In this document: positions 11,516 through 22,300 of the stretch, in pieces | How the letters are laid out: every line of letters begins with the position of its first letter | Position numbering within the stretch: the first letter of the stretch is position 1 | Assembly (NCBI GenBank): GCA_021464415.1 | Contig: CM038469.1 | Coordinates: 13,494,501 to 13,558,500 of the forward strand | Length of the DNA stretch: 64,000 nt | DNA from: Lonicera japonica | Lineage: Eukaryota; Streptophyta; Magnoliopsida; Dipsacales; Caprifoliaceae | Direction of reading: 5' to 3' | Translations under genes and position numbers: made by a program | The notes under the pieces: model-generated | Seen by the model: only the letters and a program-made list of their open reading frames with translations | Database searches by the model: none | Told to the model about the DNA's origin: nothing

Positions 11516-14500
11516 CTAGTAAGGCCTATACCTCATATCTGATCGTGAAGGTCTTGCCGCACTCATACCATAGCCCCACTGCGCAATAATCAAGAAATGC
11601 ACTGTCATTAACCCAAAACCAAAAGTACAGAAATGCGTGCAAAAATCTCACAGCGCACATATATCAAGCTGGTTGAACAAATATGATGATTGATGGATTT
11701 TAAATTCTTACACTCACATCATCAAAGTCGAGGCTTCCATACATCCGCCCATAGGTACGCATAGGGCCACCGTAACCCCCATAAGGTTCGGGAGCATCCA
11801 TCCCGAAATTTCCGCTGGGACCAGGATCAGCATCGTCAACAGGTGTAGCTGAATCTATTGCAACCTGCACAATCCAAGCACACAATGAGTCCTCACCAAA
11901 GGCAACCACTATATGTAAACATAAGAGATAGGAAGCCAACATATAAACATGAAAGAACAATAAATAATGCTGAAAGGCTCTGGAGGATAGTTGAAGAAAT
12001 CTGAATCATTAGTTTATAATTAGACAGCTCAGATTTTGACATGTAGTTTCTGTCTAAATTATAGTCCTCACCAAAGGCGAACACCATATGTCAAAATCTA
12101 AGTCATCCAATTTTAAACCGACGGGTCCAGATTTACTACTCTACGGTGATTGAAATCACAGTAGAGGACACCGATGGCCCGATACAACATTGTAGAGTAG
12201 AGTATGGAGCACGACAGTTAATATAAATCACCAAAAAGAGAAGAAATAATTGGTACGGTGGTAAATATGATCCTAAAGAAGATTGTTTAGTATAGAATAA
12301 ACATTAAGTGGAAAATCAATTCCATAAAATACCTGGTGTCCACAAATCTCATGAGACCTCCGAGACACGCGATCTGCAACACCATCTTCAGCAAAGGTCA
12401 CAAAACCAAATCCCCTGTGGCCGGATCTCTTGGGATCCTGCATCAAATCAAATGGTATCCAAGTTACCAATAAATTAAGAATCCATCCATCCATCCACCC
12501 ATCAATATATATATAATTATATATATAAATATATTAATTGGGAAAAAATACAAATAGCTATCTTACCTTAGGAACATAAACATCTAAGATGTGGCCAAAT
12601 CTACCAAAATACTGGCGGAGATCATCAGCACTGGCTTCCTGAGGAAGCCTGCCAACAAAAATCTTTTTGCCCATTCCACGAGTGGGTCCCCCTCCTAATT
12701 CACCACCACGTGTTAAAAAAGAGTACTCCCAAAAATAACACAAGTACACACTAAAAGGTCAACTTACTTCCATAAATAGGGCCTGGACGGTCGTATAAGG
12801 TAGGAGCACCTAGTGCAGCATATCGAGTTGCTGCAGTAATATAAGCATTATATGCACCATATCCTCCTCCCTGTGGCGGCATTCGGCTTACTGGTCTGAA
12901 TTCCTCCTCCTGAACATTATAATAGAAAATTTAAGGTCAAAATAGATCACAAACCTAATTAGATCTTAAATATATAAACCACATTAGCTTCAGTTAGTTG
13001 AGTTTTAATGTTTTTAACGGCAATATGGAAATTTTCTTCCCTAAAATGTAAACAAATAAATAAACAAGAATGTGATGTTTGTAAGTTGCCTTGGGAGTTG
13101 CTCGGTCGACAACAATAGTAGAACCTCCCAACTCATGGGTTTCAGCCATCAGTTCATCCACAGATTCTGCAATAAAATCATAAAAAATACTCAAATAGCT
13201 AAATTTGACAACCATGGTATGACATAATGCTTCACAAAGAATCTACCGAAGTGGCTCTTATTAGTTATTAAACTTGAGCCAAAAGCTATACACTGGAAGG
13301 CATATATGATCTGTCATTATCTCTTACCAAGTAATTCCCTCACATATCCACTACTCTAAAATATGAACAAAAACTAAGTAAAGCTTGAAGGGGAGGCCAT
13401 TAGTCATCTTTGATGTAAGTTGTGTATAAGACACCAAACATAAAATGGACTTACCAGCATTTGCAAAAGTGATGAACCCTATTCCCCGATGACCTTTGGT
13501 ACGTGGATCCTGTGAACAACAGCATGAATATAACCATTCAAAACATGGTGTCCAAAGTACAAATTGGAAATAACAAAACAAATTACATATTTAGGAATGT
13601 ACACAAAAATATGTTTACGTCAAAACTCAAAAGTAGAATTAGAGAATGAGATGAACCTTTGGCATGTACAGATCTGTTATCTCGCCATATTTCTCAAAAT
13701 AACTGCAAAGAAGGGGCCATGCAAAACCAGATTTAGACCTCATTATCGTCCATTTTTAATGTTGAAAAAAACTAGAGGAATTAATTGAATAAATATCACA
13801 AATAAACAACAGCATCCACAATTTCTTCTTATTCTTCTTTTTCCTTCAGCTTATAAACCATACAAGTTACCTTCTGAATGTAGCCTCTGTCACGGTGGGT
13901 GAAATCTTGGCCACAAAAATCCTGGTAACTTTCTTTGAGGATGATCTCATCTCCTCCTGCCAAAGGAATACATAAAATCTATATAAATAAGATACTCGGA
14001 GTTTTTACAGTTCAGATCACATAAATAAACATGGAGCGGAGCAAAATCAAAATGGAGCGGAAAAATGTTTACAAACTCAAATAGATAATGACAAATTTGA
14101 TCTATAATTAAAGAACACAAACCCTTGGTGTTGCTATCTTTACTTCCAGCATTCTATTTCCAAGGAAGTGCTCACTTGATAATACACTCTGCAGTCCACA
14201 TAAACATAGAAGGCATGAATAGGTGTTGAACTTTTAAAAGTAATCCTCCACAAAATATAAATTTAAAAGAATAACAGAACAAGAAACGCTCACACAGAAA
14301 ACTGAAATAGACACTGGAAAGTTGACCAATGACCAGATACGACAAACAGAGGAAAGAATTCATAACTAAGAAAACAATGCACCTTAGCATCCTCCACGGT
14401 TGCAAATGTAACGTATCCAAAACCGCGGGATCGACCACTGGACCGCTCCTGAAATCAGAAAGCGATGAAAAAGCAGCAACAAAACAATGTAAACATATAT

Positions 14501-15452
14501 ACACGCACAAAGAGAGTTAAGTTTCTAGTTAGACCATGCTTCTTCCTTATGAGGGTGCCCCATTGTCATAACCGGGCATGGAATGGACACCCAACTCGCA
14601 TTTTAATTGCCAAGAATGACAATCACTACACCCTACTACTTAGACCGTCTCAACTAATATTAGCTACCCGGTCATTTAACAGTACTTAGAATAATGTATT
14701 GAAAATTTAAGTGAATACTGAAGGTTCAAGAAGCTTATAACAATCACTTTCACTCCTTGCCCCCGCAAAACGGTCCAACTTCAACCATTTATCTCAAACC
14801 GATCTCACATATCATCAATATGTGAACATTTGAAAGAGGTTCATTCACCAATATGGTAATCCCGCCTTCCCAAGATATGGTTTTCACTGTCACATAATAA
14901 AACTATGTCATGGGTTTTGTTTGTTTATGGTGCACGTATCTTTGAATCCATAGATCATAATGCTGTCTTTTCACCTAACATGCGGTAATGTAATTTCATG
15001 AACATTGAGTTACCAAGCACTTAAATTCTCAAATGGCAAACAGATTGAATAAAACCTACTGTGAAAACTTCTACACAACTAATCACAGTTAATGAATGTA
15101 GGCTTACAGATTTCCCAACAAACAAAAACCAGCTATTCAACCTAGCAAATAACCATAAAAACAAAAGCCATAGTGTGTCTAACAACTATGTAATATAACA
15201 ATTAACAAATATACCAAAAAGACAAACCTTCATCACAATACAATCCTCCAATTCCCCATATTTGTTCATGTAATCCCTCAAACCATCAGTATCAATATCC
15301 CATGGGATACCCAAAACCTAAAACACAAATATGTATTGGTCAGATGCATGCACACATAAAAAGCCCTATCTAATTAACACATTACAAAATCAAGGATAAA
15401 AGATTTAAAATTTTGCAAGAAAAAAACTTACCACAAGCTTTCTATCCGACAT
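11516..15452 (-). CDS. Three-RRM RNA-binding protein (hnRNP-like, At4g36960 type)
   Basis: Inferred exons (minus strand, 5' to 3'): 15432-15452, 15228-15317, 14383-14448, 14123-14188, 13871-13956, 13657-13702, 13455-13509, 13090-13166, 12768-12909, 12567-12694, 12333-12437, 11718-11864 and 11516-11578. Phases join without a stop to 363 residues, close to the Arabidopsis relative. It begins MSDRKLVVLGIPWD. RRM1 spans about residues 5-80 (RNP2 LVVLGI, RNP1 RGFGYVTF near 45-52). RRM2 spans about 92-165 (RNP2 RIFVAKI, RNP1 RGIGFITF). RRM3 spans about 226-300 (RNP2 KIFVGRL, RNP1 RGFGFVTF). A Gly/Tyr-rich tail ends in RYRPY. It should bind single-stranded RNA in the nucleus; its targets are unknown. 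The intron after exon 8 has a GC donor. Naming relies on recalled similarity to the Arabidopsis gene; the RRM calls rest on visible motifs. Confidence 0.93.
11976..12168 (-). mobile_element. Intronic MITE, copy 1 of a two-copy family
   Basis: It lies in the intron between the last RRM3 exon (12333-12437) and the penultimate exon. Reverse-complemented, it runs from a CTCTACTGTGATTTCAATCA end through AGATTTTGACATATGGTG to GATTTCTTCAACTATCC. It aligns throughout with the sequence at 46277-46472 in the DNA polymerase alpha gene. Internal palindromy (TTTTGACATATGG versus ACATGTCAAAATCT) gives a foldable structure. Confidence 0.6.
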
Positions 15453-15936
15453 TCTTGACTAGTAATTAAGAAATCGAGGGGATTTAGATGAGAAATTCGA
15501 ACGATTTACACACAAAATTCCTCTCTTTCTTCCTCGCTTTTGGCTCTCCGATCTCACCTCTCTTCTCTCTAGAAATTTCTCACACACGAAGACTCCTGCA
15601 CACAATAGACACACCTCTTTCTCACACAAAATCATCATCATCATCATATACCGAAATAAACTCACCGATTTTGCTCAAAATTTCTGAAGGGGGGAAATTC
15701 CTAGGAAGATTAGATAAGGGGGGATTATTGACAAAATAAACGCTCACTGACCTGGATTTACAAAACCCTAAAATACGCAGATATCTCTCTCCCTCCCTCC
15801 GCTCCGCTCCGCTCCTCTCTCTCTCTTCTTGGCGCCGCTCAGCTCAGCTCAGCTCTCCTCTCCTTGTCTGCTCTCGTAAAACTCTTCAATCGGTGGATAC
15901 CCAATCAACTCAATCTTACAAATATATCGTGACTAC
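15453..15936 (-). promoter_or_regulatory. RRM gene 5' leader and core promoter region
   Basis: On the minus strand a GA-rich leader (CT-rich on plus, about 15780-15865, with repeated CCGCT and CAGCT units) precedes the ATG at 15452. Such GA/CT tracts are common at plant transcription starts and 5' UTRs. An upstream ATG at about 15665 opens a 68-codon frame that would act as an upstream ORF if it lies in the mature transcript. No TATA box is evident. The foldback transposon starting at 15937 forms the upstream boundary. Confidence 0.4.
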
Positions 15937-16171
15937 TTAATCACACATCTGTCCTCTAAAGTTTGCTCCGCGTTTCACTTTGGTCCCCGATGTATTAATT
16001 TGCTCACATTGATCCTTGCAGGTACACCACCACCTCCCGTGCACATGAGCCGTCAAAAAAGTAATTTTGTGAAAAAATAACGCGCTATTTCCCTCCCGAA
16101 GGATCCTCTCTAGTCTTATATACACATATATATATATATATTGAAATTTTATAAGGCGGATCAATCCGTAC

Positions 16172-16258
16172 AGATCAAACCTTTTTATAACTTTTTTGTC
16201 GTAAAAAATATCCACCAATATTTTTACGACGAAAAAACGTTATAAAAAAGTTCGGTCT
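16172..16258. repeat. Near-perfect hairpin inside the foldback element
   Basis: AACCTTTTTATAACTTTTTT followed by GTCGTAAAAAATAT pairs with AATATTTTTACGACGAAAAA followed by ACGTTATAAAAAAGTT, around a very short CCACC loop. The stem is close to 38 bp. It is probably a small nested MITE: its edges read GATCAATCCGTACAGATC and GGTCTGTGCCATAAATAG. Confidence 0.7.
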
Positions 16259-16511
16259 GTGCCATAAATAGACTATATATATATATATTATAAAACATAA
16301 TATTTGACTAAAATAAGTAAATTAATCTAAAGATCACAAATAATTCTTGATGATGTTAATATTTGTGAGCTATTTGATTGAAGTTATACTCGCAAAAAAA
16401 CTTCAATTCATCATAACATCATTTGAGTGTATGATTGATGTGTGTGTAGAATTTTTTGATATTTTATTGTGAGCATAAATTTAATTAAATGACTCACAAA
16501 TATTAACAATA

Positions 16512-17126
16512 AGATATTATGTCTATTTCCTCCGGTCAACAAACTCCACAAAAAGAAGATGTTTCGTTCTTTGACTTGGATAAAGACAATGAAGAAGGTT
16601 ATACCGAGTGCATAAATAATAATGAGGATATAGCAACTCATATGGGAAAATGGCTCACGAACCTCTACAAAGAGCAAAAGGTACCGGACAATAATGATAA
16701 AGGAAAGGGGCATACGAAGTAAAGCTACTTTATTAAAGTTATTTAAAGTTACTTTGTTAGTTACTTTGTTAACGTACTGGACGTCTCTGATCGACCGACT
16801 ACAACGGTGAACCGCACAAGTCAACATCAAGCACACGTATACAATGACGTCACTTGGATTTTAAACCATTTCAAATCCAGCTGTTATGCCTATAAATAGA
16901 GGCTTGTATTAGTTTGTAGATTATCTTTTTCTTTTCTTTCCTTGTTGTTTCTTTTCTCTCTCTCTCTCTCTCTCTCTCTAATACTTCTTTCTCAAGTTTG
17001 TAATCTTCTTGTAGTAGTTTGTAGATTATCTTTTTCTTTTCTTTCCTTGTTGTTTCTTTTGTAAACTTTTATTAAATAAATAAAAGTTTAAGTTTCTTCT
17101 ATTTTTCAATCCTTATCTCAAGTTGG
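16512..17126 (+). mobile_element. Promoter-like cassette of possible pararetroviral or LTR origin
   Basis: This 615-bp cassette sits between two copies of a roughly 59-bp flank (16453-16511 and 17127-17185). In order it contains: a 67-codon frame (16519-16722) with no recognised domain; an as-1/CRE-like TGACGTCA box at about 16843; CTATAAATAGAGGC (TATA box) at about 16891; a CT microsatellite (16957-16980); a duplicated stretch (about 16911-16957 and 17016-17062); and AATAAATAAA (poly-A-like) near 17075. TGACG, then TATA, then leader, then AATAAA just downstream of a short ORF end is the order seen in caulimovirid promoter regions and in retroelement LTRs. No reverse transcriptase, coat or movement-protein motif is present, so a viral origin is only a hypothesis. 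A captured plant promoter is the alternative. Confidence 0.35.
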
Positions 17127-17498
17127 TTTTGATATTTTATTGTGAGTATAAATTTAATTAAATGACTCACAAATATTAACAATATCAAGAATTATTTCTA
17201 ACATCTAGATTACTTTAGTTGTTTTAGTCAAATATAATGTTTTATGATATAAATATGCATATGAGGTGAGACATATGTTTCTAGTAGAAAAATGTTGGGT
17301 AATTTTCCTACTAAGTTATTTTTCTAACGACTCACATGTGCAATAGGTTGGGTCTCCGTTACCAATTTAAACGACAGGTTAATAATTAGACTTGATTGAG
17401 ACGCGATTGATACTTCTAGATTCAATGTGAGCAAATTGATACATTGGGGACTAAAGTGAGACGTGGAGCAAACTTTAGGGGGACAAATATGTGATTAA

Positions 17499-18496
17499 TT
17501 ATATATAAACAATACTCCGTATATCCATTTATAGGTGTACAAAGTTTTCCGGGTCTTGTCTTGGCCCATTTCCAAATTTTTTAGGGAAATTCTTAAATTC
17601 ACCAACTAAAACATTTTTTTCACCCCAATTATAATTTATCTCATCAAAAATTATTAATTTTGTTCTTCTCATTCCAATTATTTTTTAAAAGCCAAATACA
17701 TCTTTAAAAAGTGTTTCAAACATATTAAAACCGTTTTACAGACCTCCACCGCCAAAGTAAGCTCTGGCGATTTATTCTCACCATATTAATCTTTCTTCAC
17801 AAAAGGAAAAGGTTTATGAAATTAACAAACTCTAAAAATTGAAAAAAAGAACTAATCTTCTTATTGCATATTTGTGATGTGCTTAATCATTAATCATACA
17901 ATTGTGGCGGATTTAGAATTTTGAGTTTGGGGGGCCAAAGTATAAGCAAAAAAAAAAATCAACATTAAAATAATTAACAAAAAAATCAAAATAAGGCAAC
18001 CGATGAATACTTACAATTGGTGTATGTTACTTTATCTATATTTTTATACTAGTATATTCCATTATTTGTAAGATTAGAATTAGTATTTATATATTTAATC
18101 TAAAAATATTATAAATTTTACTTATAAGAAAAAGGGTAAAAAACCACCCTTGTTTGGTGGGTGTTTTTTCTTCAAAATTTTAAAATCTTAACTTAAAATC
18201 AACTTTACTTTTGCCCTTCCCAAAATTTATTTCACTTTACTTTCTCTCTCTAGAAAAACTTTTAAAATACCATAACTTTAAATTCAAAAATCAAAATTAG
18301 ATAAAAAATATATATTTGAAACCTACTTGTCGATATCTATAAAATAAGATCAATCGTGACTATTTTTTGAAAATTTTTTATGAGATTTTTTAGTTGGTTG
18401 AAAAAAACTCAAATAAAAACCAAATTCACTTTCAACGTATTTCCAAATTTTACCAAATACCAAATTTTAATAACTCAACTTAAAACATCAACCAAA
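17499..18496. other. AT-rich intergenic region
   Basis: No gene is supported. AT-rich sequence with a possible truncated MITE end at about 17905-17945 (GTGGCGGATTTAGAATTTTG followed by a G-run). A short inverted pair (ACCACCCTTGTTTGGTGGGTG) occurs at about 18150. Confidence 0.5.
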
Positions 18497-18895
18497 CATC
18501 ACCGCCCCCTCAACTTATCATTTTTTAGCGCTAAACCCACCCCCTCCCCTAAAAAAAAATATTCTAAAAGTGACACTAAACACCCCCCCCCCCCTAAACT
18601 ATTAGATGTTATTACTTGACCCCCAAAATTACATAAATGTCCTTGTACAAAGTTGGATAAAAAACACTAAAACCCTTCAAACTATCACTTTTTTACACTA
18701 AACCCCCTAAACTATTACAACTTGACACTTTACCCCCTAATTTATAAAAGTTGACACTTTGTACAAGGGCATTTATGTAATTTTGGAGGTTAAGTGATAA
18801 CATCTAATAGTTTAGGGGGTTTAGTGTCACTCGTAGAAGATGGGGGGTTTAATGCCAAAAAGTGATAATTTGAGGGGGTTTAGTGTTTTTTACCC
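18497..18895. mobile_element. Foldback MITE with poly-C/poly-G arms
   Basis: The left arm (about 18497-18645) and right arm (about 18750-18895) are inverted copies. Examples are CCTAAACTATTAGATGTTAT against ATAACATCTAATAGTTTAGG, and CCAAAATTACATAAATGTCC against ACATTTATGTAATTTTGGAG with small differences. A second, partly related arm (CCCCCTAAACTATTACAACT, 18705-18725) lies in the centre. C/G homopolymers (for example C13 at about 18583-18595) mark each arm. It has no coding capacity. Confidence 0.7.
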
Positions 18896-19347
18896 TAAGA
18901 AAAAAAATTGAAAGGACCTAATAAAATATAAACAAAATAATAAACACAATTACTACTCAAATTTTTAAAAATTTTGAGGGCTCGAGACCTCTTTCATTCG
19001 AAACTAATACAATCACACCTTGTAACGATCAAATTAAAATCAGTTTGTAGCGAATGGTATAATGGTAAACTTCATCATCGAATCAACCAAAAAAATAAGA
19101 TGAATCATTAAAAGATTTGTTTTGGTTATTTTTCTATCGTAATACATTGTTGTGGTTGTTGAATAAAATAATGAAAAAGCCATGGGAAAGCATGAGGTTC
19201 AAGAGTTGTGAATTATGTTAATGAATTGCACTGCTATGCCTTTAATTACAGCCGATATAATCGCTTTTAGAACTCTTTTAGTTCAAATTTTAAATTATTC
19301 TTGAAATGCTATATTTCTTTTTTGAAACACCACAAACAAAACAAGCA

Positions 19348-22300
19348 CTAAGACTGGAAATCGGCCAAAGCCAGGTCCAAAAGCCAAGAAGGAAAATTTG
19401 AAACATGCACCTCCATAGCATCCTCCCTACAAGTTCAGCGGTAAGGCTGGCAATTCGGGTTCGCGTGTCGTGTTTGGGTCGTGTCAACACACAAGTATTA
19501 CAATATTAGTGTCAACCCGAACACGACCCGTTTAACTAATTGTGTCATTTATAGTAACTCGAACACGACCTATTTATTTTACAGGTTACACGACACGACC
19601 CGACTAACCCGTTTAATAAATAGGTCATGTTAAACTTGCAACTGGACATGACACGATTAACCTTTTATGATTATAATGACAATTAAGTATCATGTGAAAA
19701 AAATTAACTTGTTTTAAAATAGTTTTAAATTTTTAATAAGTAATTAATAATAAGTATTACCCAATACCAAAATTCAATATTTAATCAAAATAATATGAGA
19801 ATAATTAATAATCTAGAGTCAAAATAGATAGCATTCTATAACCGAAGTAAAAACATAAAAAAATTAGTAGTTTATCCATCATCAAAAACATAATAACTAT
19901 TGTTTACTACTAATACTCAAAATAAAAATATAATTGTCTAAGTAAGATGGCAAAATAAAAAAAAAGATATATATATAGCTGCAAAAAAAGTGTTAATTAC
20001 GGGTCAATTTCGAGTTAGCGGGTTAACCCGAACACGACCCGTTTAGTTTGCGGGTCTGACCAGAAATTGACCCGAACTCGTTTATGCTTAACCCAAACCC
20101 GCTAACTCTGTGTCGAGTTCGTGTCGGGTTAGCGTGTCGTGTTAAACATTGCCAGTCCTATTCAGCGGGCCAAGGAGTGGGCGATAGTATTAACTAGCCT
20201 AGGAGTGTGGCGGCGCACAAGCACTCCAAACTGCTTCACTAGTGACAAAAGTTCATCTAGGAACACCGCGGCACCAGAAAGGTCCTCCACTGGGTTGACA
20301 ACTTTATCAACAATAGATTTACTATTAGATTCTAGCTTCGAGGGAATAACCCCATGATCAATTGCACATTTAAGACCCAACAGAAGTGTCAGAGCCTCCC
20401 CCACATCAACTTCCAAACACCCAGTCACCTGTTTTTGGAGAAAAAAAATGGGATGGCCTGTATCATCACGAATGACTATCCCTACTCCCATAATGCCTCT
20501 ATCCTTATCAAAAGAACCATCTGAATTAAGCTTGAGGCCCCCTATAGATGGCGGCGTCCACCGTGGTGTCGAGACAATCCCCGATAAAGCACACATCCCC
20601 AAGGCCTTAATAAAGGAATCAAGATAACCAGAGACAAAACCAATCACCATTAAAGGGGATATCAGGTCCGATCCATGAACAAGCTTATTACAATTAGCCC
20701 AAATCACCCATGCTACCATTACAAACCTCTCTAGCTCCTTATCGTCTCCTCTATCCCGAACGCTACTAACAACCTCTAACAAATCATGAGCATCTCGAGA
20801 AAGCCAAGCAAAGAACAACACACTCCACGTCTCATATATGCGCCTACATCCCCATAAAGCATGACTGATTGTCTCCACCTCCTCCACATAGCAACGACAA
20901 ACAGGGGACACATGATACAACCGCATAGATAAATTATCGAAAATTGGAATAGCCTCGCGCAACACCTGCCCCAAAAAATACGAATTTTAAACGACACTTT
21001 AAGCGCCCACACCTTCTTCTACTACAACAAGAAACCATCTCCAGACGAGCCCTCCGTTTCATAACGAAGACTGTTGGCCAATTTATACCCACTGTGAACC
21101 GAGTAAACCCCCGACTCGTCGAAATGCTAAATAAATTGGTCCTCCCCAAAAAAATAATTAATAAGGATTTTTAAAATATCTGGGACTTCAAGAGGGAGAA
21201 ACACCGATGTTACCTTATCCACATTCCACCTACCAGACAACGAAAACAAATCGGCTACCATAATGTCAGCCCCCAAGATATTCGGTGAAAACGGCTTGAA
21301 CAAAATAGGGCGCGATACCCACTTATCTCCAAATACCTAAATATTTTCTCCATTGTTAACCAGCCATCGCAGACCCTTCTCGAGGAAATCCCTAACCCAT
21401 AACAAGTCCCTCCGAACTGGCGAAACTTCTACTTCGTTGCCAGCGTCGAGGATCGAACCATTAGAAAAATATTTCTCTTTAAAAACCTAGGAGACAAGTA
21501 AGTCCGGCTTAAATAGTAAGCGCCAGACAACTTTTGCCAACATAGCTTGGTTAAAATCTTAGAAATTTCGAAACCTTAAACCTCCTCGACACTTAAGGAC
21601 ACAAAGCGTATTCCAAGAAACCCAGTGAATCTTTTTGTCTCCCTTCAAAGATCTCTCACCAGAACCCAACAATCATCGAATTAATCTTATGACATAAAGA
21701 CGAGGGGATTCTGTAACAACTCATAATATAAGCCGGGATCGCTTAAAGCACAACTTTCACTAACACCTCCTTGCCCCCAACTTAAAATAGACCACCTTTT
21801 TAACCCTTTATCTTCCTCCAGATCCTTTCTTTGACCAACCCGAGTATCCGCCGTTTATGCCTACCAACCCACGTCTGGACTCCCAAGTAGTTATCAAAAC
21901 CATCCACAGGGTGGAGTTTAGAAAGGGCCACAATTGCTTACTTTATTATATGCCCACATTCGGACTGAATAAAATACTAGACTTTTCTGAGTTTATTAAC
22001 TGGTCTAACGCTACCTCATAGTCTCGAAGAATGTTAAGCAGACACTCGATTTTGTTATATGTGGCCTTCATAAACAACAAGCTATCATCAGCAAATAATA
22101 TGTGAGATATTCGGGGACGGTTGTAAGCCACTGCCAAACCTGAGATTGCCCCATTAATCATGGCCTCTGTAAGTGCCGCAGAAAGGCCCTCCAAGACTAA
22201 AAAGAAGTGGTACGGAGATAATGGGTCCCTTTGCCAGAGCCCTTAAGATGGTAATATTCTCCCCACCTGATGCCCATTAATGATAAACGAGTAGGACACA

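Larger units (their letters stand above)
15937..17498. mobile_element. Large foldback/TIR element with internal insertions
   Basis: The left end (about 15937-16020: CTAAAGTTTGCTCCGCG, then GTCCCCGATGTATTAATTTG) and the reverse complement of the right end (about 17400-17498: CTAAAGTTTGCTCCACG, then GTCCCCAATGTATCAATTTG) are long terminal inverted repeats. Inverted similarity continues inward: 16285-16380 pairs with about 17150-17250 (TATTTGACTAAAAYAAGTAAA, then AATAATTCTTGATRATGTTA and TTAATATTTGTGAG). No transposase frame is present, so it is non-autonomous. Mutator-like or foldback class fits best, but no 9-bp target duplication was found. It sits immediately upstream of the divergently read RRM gene and may influence its promoter. 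Confidence 0.7.

Noticed and set aside
15937..17498. Claim of a complete endogenous pararetrovirus
   Set aside because: No reverse transcriptase, RNase H, protease, coat or movement-protein frame is present; only promoter-like architecture hints at such an origin.
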